Part shown: piece by piece, positions 31,746-39,669 of the stretch | Numbering within the stretch: the first letter of the stretch is position 1 | Layout: each line of letters begins with the position of its first letter | Assembly (NCBI RefSeq): GCF_002078175.1 | Contig: NZ_MWFK01000002.1 | Location: 620,001-684,000, forward strand | DNA from: Streptomyces sp. M41(2017) | GTDB lineage: Bacteria; Actinomycetota; Actinomycetes; Streptomycetales; Streptomycetaceae | Direction of reading: 5' to 3' | Length of the DNA: 64,000 bases | Notes under the pieces: generated by a model | The model's input: only the letters and a program-made list of their open reading frames with translations | What the model was told of the DNA's origin: nothing | Databases searched by the model: none | Translations under genes and position numbers: made by a program

Positions 31746-33287
31746 ATGTTGTCGGTTGCCGGTCTGTCCAAGACCTTCCCCGGCGTGAAGGCCCTGTCCC
31801 AGGTGGACTTCACGGCCCGCGCCGGGGAGGTGCACGCGCTCATCGGAGAGAACGGCGCGGGCAAGTCGACCCTCATCAAGGTCCTCACCGGTGTGTACCA
31901 GCCGGACGAGGGCGAGGTGACGTACGACGGCGCCCCGGTCCGCTTCGCCACGCCGCTCCAGGCGCAGCACGCGGGTATCTCCACGATCTACCAGGAGGTC
32001 AACCTCGTCCCGCTGATGACCGTGGCGCGCAACCTGTTCCTCGGCCGCGAGCCCCGGAACAGGCTGGGTCTGATCGACTTCCGGCGCATGCACCGGGAAG
32101 CCGGCGCCGCGCTCCGCGATCTCGGAATCCGGGTGGACGTGCGGCGACCGCTGCGCGAACTGGGCGTCGGCGCGCAGCAGATGGTCGCGCTCGCCCGCGC
32201 CGTCTCCGTCGACGCCCGCGTGGTCATCATGGACGAACCGACCTCCTCGCTCGAACCACGCGAGGTCCGCACCCTGTTCGGCGTGATCCGGATGCTGCGC
32301 GAGCGGGGCATCGCGGTGATCTACGTCAGTCACCGGCTCGACGAGCTGTACGAGATCTGCGACGCGGTCACCGTGCTGCGCGACGGCAAGGTCGTGCACA
32401 CGGGCCCCATCGCCGAACTCGACCGGCTCCGGCTGGTGGCGCTGATGCTGGGCCGGGAGATCTCGGACGTACGGGAGGACGGGCTGACCAAGTTCGCCGG
32501 CGGTCACGACACGGAGGCCGAACCGATCCTGCGCGCCAGTGGCCTGACGGTCCGCCACCAACTGGACGGGGTGTCGGTGTCGGTGCGCCCCGGAGAGGTG
32601 GTGGGGCTCGGCGGGCTGCTCGGTTCCGGCCGCAGCGAGACCGCCAAGGCCATCGCGGGGGCACTGCCCACCGACTCCGGTCAGGTCGAGGTGGCGGGGG
32701 TCCGGGTCCGCACCGGGTCGACCCCGGCCGCCATCCGCGCGGGCATCAGCCTGCTGCCCGAGGACCGCAAGGCCGAGGGCATCGTGCCGGGCCTGTCGGT
32801 CCGCGAGAACATCGCGCTCGCCGCCCTTCCCGGGCTGTCCCGCTTCGGTCTGGTCGACGAGGCGCGGATCGACCGGATCGTCGACACCTTCGTCGAGCGG
32901 CTGCGTATCAAGGCGGCGAGTCCGCACCAGAAGGTCGGCGAACTCTCCGGCGGCAACCAGCAGAAGGTGCTGCTGGCCCGCTGGCTGGCCATGCAGCCGA
33001 AGATCCTGCTGCTGGACGAGCCGACCCGCGGCATCGACGTGGGCGCCAAGGCCGAAGTGCAGAAGCTGATCGACGAACTCGCCGACGACGGACTGGCCGT
33101 CCTGCTCATCTCCTCCGATCCGGAGGAACTGATCGAGGGCAGTGACCGGGTGATCGTCCTCAAGGACGGCGCCGTGGTGGAGGAGTTGACCGGTGACGCC
33201 GTCACCGAGGACCGGCTGATGCGCGCCATCGCCGCGGCGCCCGCCGCCACCGCTGTCGGCACCGGCCCGGGAGGCCACGATGACTGA
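31746..33287 (+). CDS. sugar ABC transporter ATP-binding protein (two ABC domains)
   Basis: A 513-residue cytoplasmic ATPase with two fused nucleotide-binding domains, as in RbsA, XylG and YtfR. The first has Walker A GENGAGKST, a degenerate signature LGVGAQQMV and Walker B VVIMDEPTSSL. The second has a degenerate Walker A GLLGSGRSET, a true signature LSGGNQQK and Walker B ILLLDEPTRGIDVG. This asymmetry is normal for the family. The start codon is 1 base after the previous stop, and the 3' end overlaps the first permease by 8 bases, showing tight translational coupling. Confidence 0.95.
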   Translation: MLSVAGLSKTFPGVKALSQVDFTARAGEVHALIGENGAGKSTLIKVLTGVYQPDEGEVTYDGAPVRFATPLQAQHAGISTIYQEVNLVPLMTVARNLFLGREPRNRLGLIDFRRMHREAGAALRDLGIRVDVRRPLRELGVGAQQMVALARAVSVDARVVIMDEPTSSLEPREVRTLFGVIRMLRERGIAVIYVSHRLDELYEICDAVTVLRDGKVVHTGPIAELDRLRLVALMLGREISDVREDGLTKFAGGHDTEAEPILRASGLTVRHQLDGVSVSVRPGEVVGLGGLLGSGRSETAKAIAGALPTDSGQVEVAGVRVRTGSTPAAIRAGISLLPEDRKAEGIVPGLSVRENIALAALPGLSRFGLVDEARIDRIVDTFVERLRIKAASPHQKVGELSGGNQQKVLLARWLAMQPKILLLDEPTRGIDVGAKAEVQKLIDELADDGLAVLLISSDPEELIEGSDRVIVLKDGAVVEELTGDAVTEDRLMRAIAAAPAATAVGTGPGGHDD

Positions 33288-34242
33288 TCTGACGCTCGGC
33301 CGGCCGGCCGTCGACCGGGACCGTCTGCTGCGCCTCCTCCAGGAGTACGGCGTCTACCTGGGCGTCGTGGTCCTGCTGCTGGTGAACACCGTCTTCACCC
33401 CGCACTTCCTGTCCACGGAGAACTTCCGCACGCAGGCGGTCCAGGTCGCCCCGGTGCTGATCGTGGCCCTCGGCATGGCACTGGCGATCGGCAGCGAGGG
33501 CGTCGACCTGGCGGTGGGCTCGGTGATGGCCCTGTCCACCTCGCTGCTGTCCCTCTATCTCGGATACGGGCCCTGGCTCGCCATCCTGCTCGCCCTGGTG
33601 GGCGGGGTCGTCGTGGGGGTGGCCAGCGGATCGCTCATCGCCTTCGTGGGCGTGCAGCCGATCGTCGCGACCCTCGCGCTGATGGTCGCCGGGCGGGGGC
33701 TCGCCCTGGTGCTCCTCCCCCAGCTCAAGGACGTCCGCGACCCGACCATGGCGGACCTCGGCTCGGGCGACGTGCTGGGCGTTCCGTATCTCGTGCTGAT
33801 CGCGGCGGCCCTCGCCCTGCTCGTCGCGTTCGTCGTGCGCCGCACCACGTTCGGCCGCCAGCTCCTGGCGATCGGGGACAGCCGCCCGGCGGCCAAGCTC
33901 GCCGGACTGCCGGTACGGCGCGTCCTGATCCTCGTGTACGTCTGCTCGGGAGTCCTCGCCGCGATCGCCGGCGTACTGGCCACCGCGCGGCTGACGGCGA
34001 GCGATCCGACGTCGCTCGGCAATCTGATGGAACTCTCCGCGATCACCGCGGTCGTCGTCGGCGGCACCCCGCTCAGTGGCGGCCGGGTCCGGATCGGCGG
34101 CACGGTCGCCGGCGCCGTCCTGATCCAGTTGCTCACCACGACGCTCATCAAGCACGATCTGCCGCCGTCGTGGACCCAGATCGCCCAGGCCGTGGTGATC
34201 GTCCTCGCCGTCTACGCGGCACGGGAACGAGGAAAGCGATGA
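33280..34242 (+). CDS. sugar ABC transporter permease (first)
   Basis: A 320-residue inner-membrane permease of the RbsC/YtfT family with 8-10 predicted helices. ALGMALAIGSEGVDLAVGSVMAL is the conserved G-x-DLSVGS-type sequence of sugar permeases, and VVVGGTPLSGGRVRIGGT is the conserved late loop. It is translated from an ATG inside the ATPase stop region and overlaps the second permease by 4 bases (ATGA). Confidence 0.94.
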   Translation: MTDLTLGRPAVDRDRLLRLLQEYGVYLGVVVLLLVNTVFTPHFLSTENFRTQAVQVAPVLIVALGMALAIGSEGVDLAVGSVMALSTSLLSLYLGYGPWLAILLALVGGVVVGVASGSLIAFVGVQPIVATLALMVAGRGLALVLLPQLKDVRDPTMADLGSGDVLGVPYLVLIAAALALLVAFVVRRTTFGRQLLAIGDSRPAAKLAGLPVRRVLILVYVCSGVLAAIAGVLATARLTASDPTSLGNLMELSAITAVVVGGTPLSGGRVRIGGTVAGAVLIQLLTTTLIKHDLPPSWTQIAQAVVIVLAVYAARERGKR

Positions 34243-35261
34243 CGACCGACGTGGACACTCCGGTGAGCGACAGGACCACGACCGACGAGGAGCCGCTGGG
34301 GGCGCCCCGTTCGGAGCGGCTCAGCGCCCTCGCCCAGCAGCACGGCGCACTGGTGACCCTGATCGTGGCCATGATCGCCGCGTCCCTGAGCTTCGACACC
34401 TTCCTGACGTCGGACAACCTGGAGAACATGGCGCTCTCCTCGGCCTTCCTCGCGGTGGTCGCGCTGGGCATGACCTTCGTCATCGTCACCGGCGGCATCG
34501 ACCTGTCGGTGGGCTCGCTCTTCGCCCTCGGCGGAGTGCTGGCGGCCTGGGGGTCGCAGTACGGGACGCTGGTCGCACTGCTCCTCCCGCTGGCCGTCTG
34601 CGGACTGATCGGTCTGGTCAACGGAGTGCTGATCGCCCGTTCGCGACTGGCTCCCTTCATCGTCACGCTCGCGTCCATGCTGGGCGCCCGGGGCATCCTG
34701 CTCTCGGTCACCGACGAGGGCTCCCAGACCTATCTGGTGGACAAGGGGTCGTTCTTCGCGAAGCTCGGCCAGGGCACCTTCCTCGGCATCGGTGTCCCCG
34801 TGTACATCACGCTGGCCCTGTTCGTGCTGGGCGCGGTCGTGCTCCGGCGCACCCGCTTCGGGCAGTACGTGTACGCGGTCGGCGGGAACGAGGACGCGGC
34901 GGCGCTGATGGGCGCCCCCGTGGCCCGTACGAAGATCTCCGTCTACATGATCTCGGGACTGTGTGCCGGGCTCGCCGGGGCACTCAACGCGGCCTGGCTG
35001 GTGTCGGGCGTGACGATCCTCGGTTCCGGCATGGAACTGGAGGCGATCTCCGCGGTCGTCATCGGCGGGACGCTGCTCACCGGAGGGTTCGGCTTCATCA
35101 GCGGCTCCCTGGTCGGCGTGCTGCTGCTGAAGGTCATCCAGAACGTCATCAACCAGATCGGCTCCCTCGACTCGGCCTACCAACAGGTGGTCAGCGGGGC
35201 GTTCCTGGCCGTCGTCGTGATCGCGCAGACCTGGCTGGGACGCCGACGTCGGGTGCTCTGA
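34239..35261 (+). CDS. sugar ABC transporter permease (second, YjfF-like)
   Basis: A 340-residue permease of the same family as its neighbour, with the signature VTGGIDLSVGSLFALGG and VVIGGTLLTGGFGFISG. The first 40 residues are cytoplasmic and acidic. The ATG at 34239 overlaps the preceding stop (ATGA). Two dissimilar permeases in one importer is the galactofuranose-transporter arrangement; most ribose-type systems use one permease gene. A bipartite hairpin ends the operon. Confidence 0.94.
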   Translation: MTTDVDTPVSDRTTTDEEPLGAPRSERLSALAQQHGALVTLIVAMIAASLSFDTFLTSDNLENMALSSAFLAVVALGMTFVIVTGGIDLSVGSLFALGGVLAAWGSQYGTLVALLLPLAVCGLIGLVNGVLIARSRLAPFIVTLASMLGARGILLSVTDEGSQTYLVDKGSFFAKLGQGTFLGIGVPVYITLALFVLGAVVLRRTRFGQYVYAVGGNEDAAALMGAPVARTKISVYMISGLCAGLAGALNAAWLVSGVTILGSGMELEAISAVVIGGTLLTGGFGFISGSLVGVLLLKVIQNVINQIGSLDSAYQQVVSGAFLAVVVIAQTWLGRRRRVL

Positions 35262-35327
35262 GAGGCGTGTCGTAGTACCCCGGCCGTCGCGGGCGCGGCG
35301 GGCGGGGGTACGGGCGGCGCGTCGGCC

Positions 35328-35367
35328 GGACGGGCGTCCGCGGTGGTCACCGCGGGCGGGCCCGTCC
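35328..35367. terminator. bipartite terminator between convergent genes
   Basis: Outer arms GGACGGGC (35328-35335) and GCCCGTCC (35360-35367) enclose inner arms CCGCGGTG (35338-35345) and CACCGCGG (35348-35355). It is placed between the permease stop and the convergent methyltransferase stop. Confidence 0.75.
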
Positions 35368-35382
35368 ACCGCCGGTACCGGC

Positions 35383-36012
35383 TCAGGTCCTCGTCATGGC
35401 GACGCGCCAGGCGCGGATGCCCACCTCGTCCAGGGTGATGTCGATCGTCGCCGGCTCGACGGCGTCGATCCGCAGCGCGCCCTCGAACGCCTCCGTGATG
35501 TCGTGCCGCGACAGCCGGTGCGGGCCCCTGCGGCCCGACTCCGGCTCCCGGTCGCTGAAACAGAGCATGAAGTAACGCCCGCCCGGGCGCAGGATCTCGT
35601 GCAGTCCGCCGCTGAAGGCGGGGCGGTCGTCCGGGGCGAGGAGGTGGAACAGCCCGGAGTCGAGCACGGTGTCGAACCGCTCGCCCAGATCGGTGAGCCG
35701 ACGGGCGTCATGGTGCAGGAACCGCACGGCGACCCCGCGTCGCTGTGCCTTCTCCTCGGCGGTCCGCAGTGCCGTGGCGGCGAGGTCGATGCCGGTGACG
35801 TCGAGGCCGAGGCCGGCGCACATGAGGGCGTGTTCGCCCGTTCCGCAGCCGACGTCCAGCACCCGTCCCCGGATGACGCCCGACCGGGCGAGATCGAGGA
35901 AGGCCGGCTGCGGGCGTCCGATCTCCCAGGGCGGCCGGACGGCGTACAGATCGTCCAGTTCCTGCCAGGGGTTCGGTACTTCGGGGTCTTCGGGCGGTGG
36001 CTGTGCGGTCAT
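35383..36012 (-). CDS. class I SAM-dependent methyltransferase
   Basis: A 209-residue cytoplasmic methyltransferase. The SAM-binding motif I reads VLDVGCGTGEHALM, with the acidic loop at DVTGIDLAATAL and motif IV-like FDTVLDSGLFHLL. The N-terminal LYAVRPPWEIGRPQPAFLDLARSG is typical of thiopurine methyltransferase-like proteins of unknown substrate. It is a single gene, convergent with the sugar operon. Confidence 0.92.
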   Translation of the reverse strand: MTAQPPPEDPEVPNPWQELDDLYAVRPPWEIGRPQPAFLDLARSGVIRGRVLDVGCGTGEHALMCAGLGLDVTGIDLAATALRTAEEKAQRRGVAVRFLHHDARRLTDLGERFDTVLDSGLFHLLAPDDRPAFSGGLHEILRPGGRYFMLCFSDREPESGRRGPHRLSRHDITEAFEGALRIDAVEPATIDITLDEVGIRAWRVAMTRT

Positions 36013-36224
36013 GCGAGCGGCCTTCCACCGCTGCCGCCGCCCGGCTCCGGTCCGGCGCGTGTCACGGCAGCGCTCCGGCGGCCGACTCTACGCCGAGGGT
36101 GCTCGTCGTACCGGTCGTGACCGTCGGCCGGGGTGAGGCGTCGCGTGCGCGGGGACCGGACGTGGCTCAGGGATGCGGGCGCCCGGCAGGCGGGCGGTGC
36201 TACGGGGGGCCACGTCGCGGTCGG

Positions 36225-36722
36225 TCAGGTGCCGGTGACCGGGCCGAGGAGGTCCCGCAGCCGGTCGCAGACCCGCTCCACGTCGGGCACCGGGGGCAGT
36301 TCGGCCGCCTCGCCCATGGCGCGTTGCAGTGCGGGCCCGTAGGTGTCGAAGCGGTCCATGGTCGCGCGGGTGACCGGCTGGACGACGAAGTGGATGTGTC
36401 CCGGTGTCCCGCCGACGTGCGACCACAGGCACACGTACACCTGTTCAGGGTCCATGACCGTGGTGACGGCGGCGCTGACGCGCTGCAGCAGGGGGCCCAG
36501 TTCGGCGGATTCCGCCGCGGTCAGCCCGGCGACGTGCAGCACGTGCCGCGTCGGCTTCACGACGACGGTTCCCAGGCCGAAGGGGCCGACGCAGTGCTCG
36601 ACCACCCAGGCGTCCGTACGCAGGACGGTGCCGCCCGGCAGTGGGGTGTCGCCCGTCGTCAGGTCGCACGCGAGACAGCCGCGCACCGGTCCGGGCTCGT
36701 CGTCCCACCGTGCTCCGACCAT
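36225..36722 (-). CDS. HIT-like (histidine triad) family protein
   Basis: A protein of about 165 residues with the HIT fold. CLACDL near the N-terminus, VVVKPTRHVLHVAGLT, and the active-site strand HVGGTPGHIHFVVQP are visible. The usual HxHxH triad is reduced to H-I-H-F-V, so the third histidine is a valine; activity as a nucleotidyl hydrolase may be altered. I prefer the ATG at 36722. A GTG at 36806 in the same frame lies inside the cold-shock gene's terminator hairpin and would add 28 residues. It sits downstream of the cold-shock gene on the same strand. Confidence 0.82.
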   Translation of the reverse strand: MVGARWDDEPGPVRGCLACDLTTGDTPLPGGTVLRTDAWVVEHCVGPFGLGTVVVKPTRHVLHVAGLTAAESAELGPLLQRVSAAVTTVMDPEQVYVCLWSHVGGTPGHIHFVVQPVTRATMDRFDTYGPALQRAMGEAAELPPVPDVERVCDRLRDLLGPVTGT

Positions 36723-36801
36723 CCCGTACCCGGCCTTTCGCGCCTGGTCACGTGCGTGGTTGCCGGCCGGGCACGGTGTCTCGGGCGTGAACGCTCCGTG
36801 A

Positions 36802-36818
36802 GACACCGTGCCGGTGTC
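36802..36818 (-). terminator. terminator hairpin of the cold-shock gene
   Basis: GACACCG-TGC-CGGTGTC, a 7-bp perfect stem with a 3-base loop, starting 10 bases after the cold-shock protein stop. Confidence 0.6.
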
Positions 36819-36827
36819 GTGCCGGGG

Positions 36828-37031
36828 TCAGGCGGGGGTGATGTTCTCCGCCTGGGGGCCCTTCTGGCCCTGCGTGATGTCGAACGTCACGGCCTGGCCC
36901 TCCTGGAGCTCACGGAAGCCGGTGGCGTTGATGTTGGAGTAGTGGGCGAAGACGTCGGGGCCGCCCCCGTCCTGCGCGATGAAACCGAAGCCCTTTTCGG
37001 CGTTGAACCACTTGACGGTTCCGCTGGCCAT
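36828..37031 (-). CDS. cold-shock domain protein (CspA family)
   Basis: A 67-residue single cold-shock domain that binds single-stranded RNA and DNA. RNP1 (KGFGFI) and RNP2 (DVFAHY, in place of the usual VFVHF/VFAHF) are intact after the start MASGTVKWFNAEKG. The length is exactly that of the family. The gene has a leader of about 130 bases containing a terminator-like hairpin 82 bases before the ATG, and a hairpin after its stop. Such leaders commonly control Csp synthesis by temperature or RNA structure. Confidence 0.96.
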   Translation of the reverse strand: MASGTVKWFNAEKGFGFIAQDGGGPDVFAHYSNINATGFRELQEGQAVTFDITQGQKGPQAENITPA

Positions 37032-37112
37032 GCCAATGCCTCTCAATTCAATGACGGATCCGCACCACGCGGACCCGGAGGTGGTCGTCCTGGTCCTCGG
37101 GCACTGCACAGC

Positions 37113-37138
37113 AAAACGCCCGCACCAAAGCGCGGGCG
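37113..37138 (-). promoter_or_regulatory. terminator-like hairpin in the cold-shock gene leader
   Basis: On the minus strand CGCCCGC, loop GCTTTGGT, GCGGGCG is followed directly by TTTT, 82 bases before the ATG at 37031. It has the form of an intrinsic terminator inside the 5' leader, so attenuation or antitermination is likely; the loop is a possible Csp or RNA target. Confidence 0.6.
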
Positions 37139-37296
37139 AGGACTGCGAACCACGACATCTGCGGGAGACGTTACACGGAGACTTCACCCCTCACCAGAGA
37201 GCAAGGACCCTCAGGTGAAACAGTGTTGCCCGGGGTTACGGACATTTCGGCGTGAGCCGCCACAGGAACCGCGGACGCCCCCGTACGCCCGAACGG

Positions 37297-37328
37297 GGAA
37301 GACCCGCACCGGGGGGTGCGGGTCTTCC
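37297..37328 (-). terminator. 14-bp perfect terminator hairpin
   Basis: GGAAGACCCGCACC (37297-37310), loop GGGG, then the exact complement (37315-37328). It lies about 105 bases downstream of the leftward lamin-tail-domain gene. The rest of 37139-37432 shows no gene. Confidence 0.8.
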
Positions 37329-37432
37329 GGGGCGAGGCCGCCGACCGCGATTCGGTCCGGTGGGCGCGGGGCCTGGCAGAGTCCCGACGGCGTCGGACCG
37401 TGTCCGTGGACGGCCTCGCGGCCAGGGGGCGG

Positions 37433-38041
37433 TCAGCGCCCGTCGTGACCGCGGCCGCGGTCGTGGTCATGACCGTGCTCCTGGCCACGGCCGGTGTTGC
37501 GGTCGTGGTCACGGCCGTGGTCCTGGCCGCGGCCGTGGTCCTGGCCGCGGCCGTGGTCCCGGTCGTGGTCCCGGTCGTGGCGCTGGCCCCAGGCGACGCT
37601 GTCGACGAAGCGTCCGCGGTCGGTCTTCAGCGTCGCGACGTCGGAGCGGTTGTCCCACACCTCACGGCGGCGGTCCTGGAACAGGTCCTTCGCGGTGTCG
37701 TGGCCGACTCCGGTGTGGACACGGACGGTGGAACGGGCCGCCAGGCGGTAGTGACGGAACGTGTAGCGGTTGCCGTCCCGGTCGGAGAGGGTCCAGCCGT
37801 TCAGGCTGACGGCGCGCCACGTGGAGTTGGTGACCTCCACCCACTCGCCGTTCAGCGAACCGTTCGAGCGGTTGTCGACGCCGGGTGCGTCGCTCTGCAC
37901 CCGGCTGATGGCGACGGGCGACCGCTCGGCACGCGGCCCCGGGGCGGCGGAGGCCGACACCGCGGCCGAGCCGACCAGGGCGCCGGCGGCCAGCGCCGCG
38001 GCCACCAGACGGCGGACCGGGACAGACGTGTAAACAGACAT
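37433..38041 (-). CDS. secreted lamin-tail-domain protein with Asp/His/Arg/Gly-rich tail
   Basis: A 202-residue exported protein. The signal peptide (about 1-33, VRRLVAAALAAGALVGSAAVSASA) precedes a lamin-tail (LTD) domain at about 40-150: NGEWVEVTNSTWRAVSLNGWTLSDRDGNRYTF, then an RVHTG strand and VWDNRSDVATL. The last 50 residues are a low-complexity repeat of (D/H/R)-rich units such as GRGQDH and DHDRDHGRGQ, possibly metal- or nucleic-acid-binding. LTD domains in bacteria occur in surface proteins and nucleases, but no nuclease motif is fused here. The gene has a structured leader of about 170 bases. Confidence 0.85.
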   Translation of the reverse strand: MSVYTSVPVRRLVAAALAAGALVGSAAVSASAAPGPRAERSPVAISRVQSDAPGVDNRSNGSLNGEWVEVTNSTWRAVSLNGWTLSDRDGNRYTFRHYRLAARSTVRVHTGVGHDTAKDLFQDRRREVWDNRSDVATLKTDRGRFVDSVAWGQRHDRDHDRDHGRGQDHGRGQDHGRDHDRNTGRGQEHGHDHDRGRGHDGR

Positions 38042-38054
38042 GAACGCTCCTCAA

Positions 38055-38171
38055 GGTGCGAGAGCCGGTCACGCCTCGCGGCATCACCCCTGGAGAAGGG
38101 TGGAGTCGAAGGTGCGACCTGTGCGAATCCCGGCCCTGTCGGCCGAGGACCCACAACTTCCTCCTCGCACC
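38055..38171 (-). ncRNA. structured 5' leader (possible cis-regulatory RNA) of the LTD-protein gene
   Basis: GGTGCGAG (38055-38062) and CTCGCACC (38164-38171) can pair as a long-range closing stem. Inside are CACCC/GGGTG (38085-38089 with 38098-38102), AGGT/ACCT (38110-38113 with 38117-38120) and CGGCC/GGCCG (38031+100 to 38145, i.e. 38131-38135 with 38141-38145). The transcript would run leftward to the ATG at 38041. The multi-branched layout resembles a riboswitch, but I could not match it to the c-di-AMP (ydaO) or cobalamin consensus. Confidence 0.4.
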
Positions 38172-38214
38172 CGCCGCACGACGGCGACACGGGAGCGCTG
38201 TTACCAATTGCGCA

Positions 38215-38244
38215 CATATCGGTTACAGAAGGCTGCATCGTCAA
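38215..38244 (-). promoter_or_regulatory. sigma-70-type promoter of the LTD-protein gene
   Basis: Minus-strand TTGACG (38244-38239), an 18-base spacer, then GATATG (38220-38215). Transcription would start near 38208, giving a leader of about 167 bases. Confidence 0.5.
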
Positions 38245-38408
38245 TTTATGCGCTGAATAAGGATGAATAGCCCACTCCGGGCGTCAACTCCCGTACCTCT
38301 CACGTCATCCGGTCGGCGCCGGGTCGGGCCGCTCCCCCATGCCCGTCGGGCCGCCACCCGAAAGTGGGTAACAGCGCCCGGTGCCGTCACCGGTCGCCAC
38401 CCGCGGTG

Positions 38409-38861
38409 TCAGCCCATCGCCTGCCTCACGAGGGCCTCGATGCGCTCCTCCACCGCGTCCGTCACGTCGGTGAGGGCGAAGGCGGATGCCCACATCGCTC
38501 CGTCGTCCAGCTTCGCCCGGTCGCTGAATCCGAGCGTCGCGTAGCGGGCCTTGAACTTCTCCGCACTCTGGAAGAAGCACACGACCTTGCCGTCCAGGGC
38601 GTAGGCGGGCATGCCGTACCAGAGCTTCGGCGCGAGGAGGGGAGCGCTCCTCGTGACGACGGCGTGGACGCGTTCGGCCATGACCCGGTCGGCGTCCGGC
38701 ATTTCGGCGATCTTCGCGAGCACGTCCCGCAACGCCTCGGCGGCCTTGTCCGCGCTCGAACCGCGGCGCGCCGCCTTCTTCAGTTCCTGTGCGTGATCCT
38801 TCATCGCGGCCCGCTCCTCGGCCGTGAATCCCTCGTGCTTGCCGCTTTCGATGGTGCTCAT
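38409..38861 (-). CDS. DUF1801 / YdhG-like protein
   Basis: A 150-residue protein. The C-terminal two thirds (LWYGMPAYALDGKVVCFFQSAEKFKARYATLGF ... DDGAMWASAFAL) match the DUF1801/iron-sulfur frataxin-like fold that accounts for many small actinobacterial proteins. The N-terminus FTAEERAAMKDHAQELKKAARRG is a charged helix. The ATG at 38861 precedes MSTIESGK; an in-frame upstream ATG would add an Arg-rich leader. It is divergent from a TetR regulator with an operator-like palindrome between them, so it may be that regulator's target. Confidence 0.88.
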   Translation of the reverse strand: MSTIESGKHEGFTAEERAAMKDHAQELKKAARRGSSADKAAEALRDVLAKIAEMPDADRVMAERVHAVVTRSAPLLAPKLWYGMPAYALDGKVVCFFQSAEKFKARYATLGFSDRAKLDDGAMWASAFALTDVTDAVEERIEALVRQAMG

Positions 38862-38983
38862 GGCAGATCTTCCCCTTGAGAATCCGACGAGGCGGGCCCG
38901 TGGGCGTCCGTCGTGCCGACGCACCACCGTGCCGTAACGACACGCAGCGTGCCGATCGAGACTGCATACTGTTCGCCACGACG

Positions 38984-38998
38984 GCCGTTGTCAACGGC
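38984..38998. promoter_or_regulatory. palindromic operator upstream of tetR
   Basis: GCCGTTG-T-CAACGGC, perfect 7-bp arms, 26 bases before the TetR ATG and just upstream of its -10 box. It is a likely autoregulatory site that may also cover the divergent DUF1801 promoter. Confidence 0.6.
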
Positions 38999-39012
38999 AC
39001 GAGGCGTGTCGA

Positions 39013-39018
39013 TAGGGT
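39013..39018 (+). promoter_or_regulatory. -10 box of a leaderless promoter (tetR)
   Basis: TAGGGT ends 6 bases before the ATG at 39025; no ribosome site is present. Confidence 0.5.
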
Positions 39019-39024
39019 GCCGGT

Positions 39025-39633
39025 ATGAGCGACACGCCTGCCGCACCACGCCGCCGCGGCTCCGTCCGCACCGAGGAGCTGCTGAAGGCGACCCTCGACC
39101 TGGCGACGGAGGTGGGCTACGCGGGCCTGAACATCGAGGCGGTCGGGCGACGGGCCGGCGTCGGAAAACACACCATCTACCGGCGCTGGCCCTCGAAGGC
39201 GGCCCTGCTCCTCGACGCGCTCAGCCGGGTGTGGACGAGCGACCTGGACTACCGCGACACGGGGGACGTCCGCGCGGATCTCCGGGAGCAGTTCCTGCGC
39301 TCCGGACAGGCCCTCTCCGGCCCTCCGATCGGCCCGGTGTACCGAGCGGTGATCGCCGAGGCGCAGGCCGACGCCCGCCTCCGGGAGACGCTGCACGAAC
39401 GGTTCCTGGTCACCGTGGAGCGGAGCACGCTCGACCGGATCACCCGTGCGCAGCACACGGGGGAACTCGCCCCGGGCGTGGACCTGGAGTTCGCGGCCGA
39501 GGTGCTGTGCGGCGCCCTGTACTACCGCAGTCTGCTGTCGGCGCGACCGATCGACGAGACCGCGGTCGACGGCCTGCTGGACATGTTCATGGCCGCCTAT
39601 GGGACGGCGTACCGGGCGCCCGGTGGCGCGTAG
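39025..39633 (+). CDS. TetR-family transcriptional regulator
   Basis: A 202-residue repressor with the TetR helix-turn-helix (LNIEAVGRRAGVGKHTIYRRWPSKAALL) and a C-terminal domain of the TetR_C_11/C_33-like type (FRLTVERSTLDRITRAQ-like helix, EVLCGALYYRSLL). Probably leaderless. It is convergent with an MFS transporter; regulation of the transporter is possible but the palindrome before tetR (GCCGTTG-T-CAACGGC) is not repeated at the transporter promoter. Confidence 0.92.
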   Translation: MSDTPAAPRRRGSVRTEELLKATLDLATEVGYAGLNIEAVGRRAGVGKHTIYRRWPSKAALLLDALSRVWTSDLDYRDTGDVRADLREQFLRSGQALSGPPIGPVYRAVIAEAQADARLRETLHERFLVTVERSTLDRITRAQHTGELAPGVDLEFAAEVLCGALYYRSLLSARPIDETAVDGLLDMFMAAYGTAYRAPGGA

Positions 39634-39669
39634 CGGCCCCGTCTGCCGCCGACATGTGCACGGGAGACG

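Noticed and set aside
38055..38171. c-di-AMP (ydaO) or cobalamin riboswitch
   Set aside because: The layout is riboswitch-like, but the diagnostic ydaO 3' sequence and the cobalamin B12-box were not found, so no ligand class was assigned.
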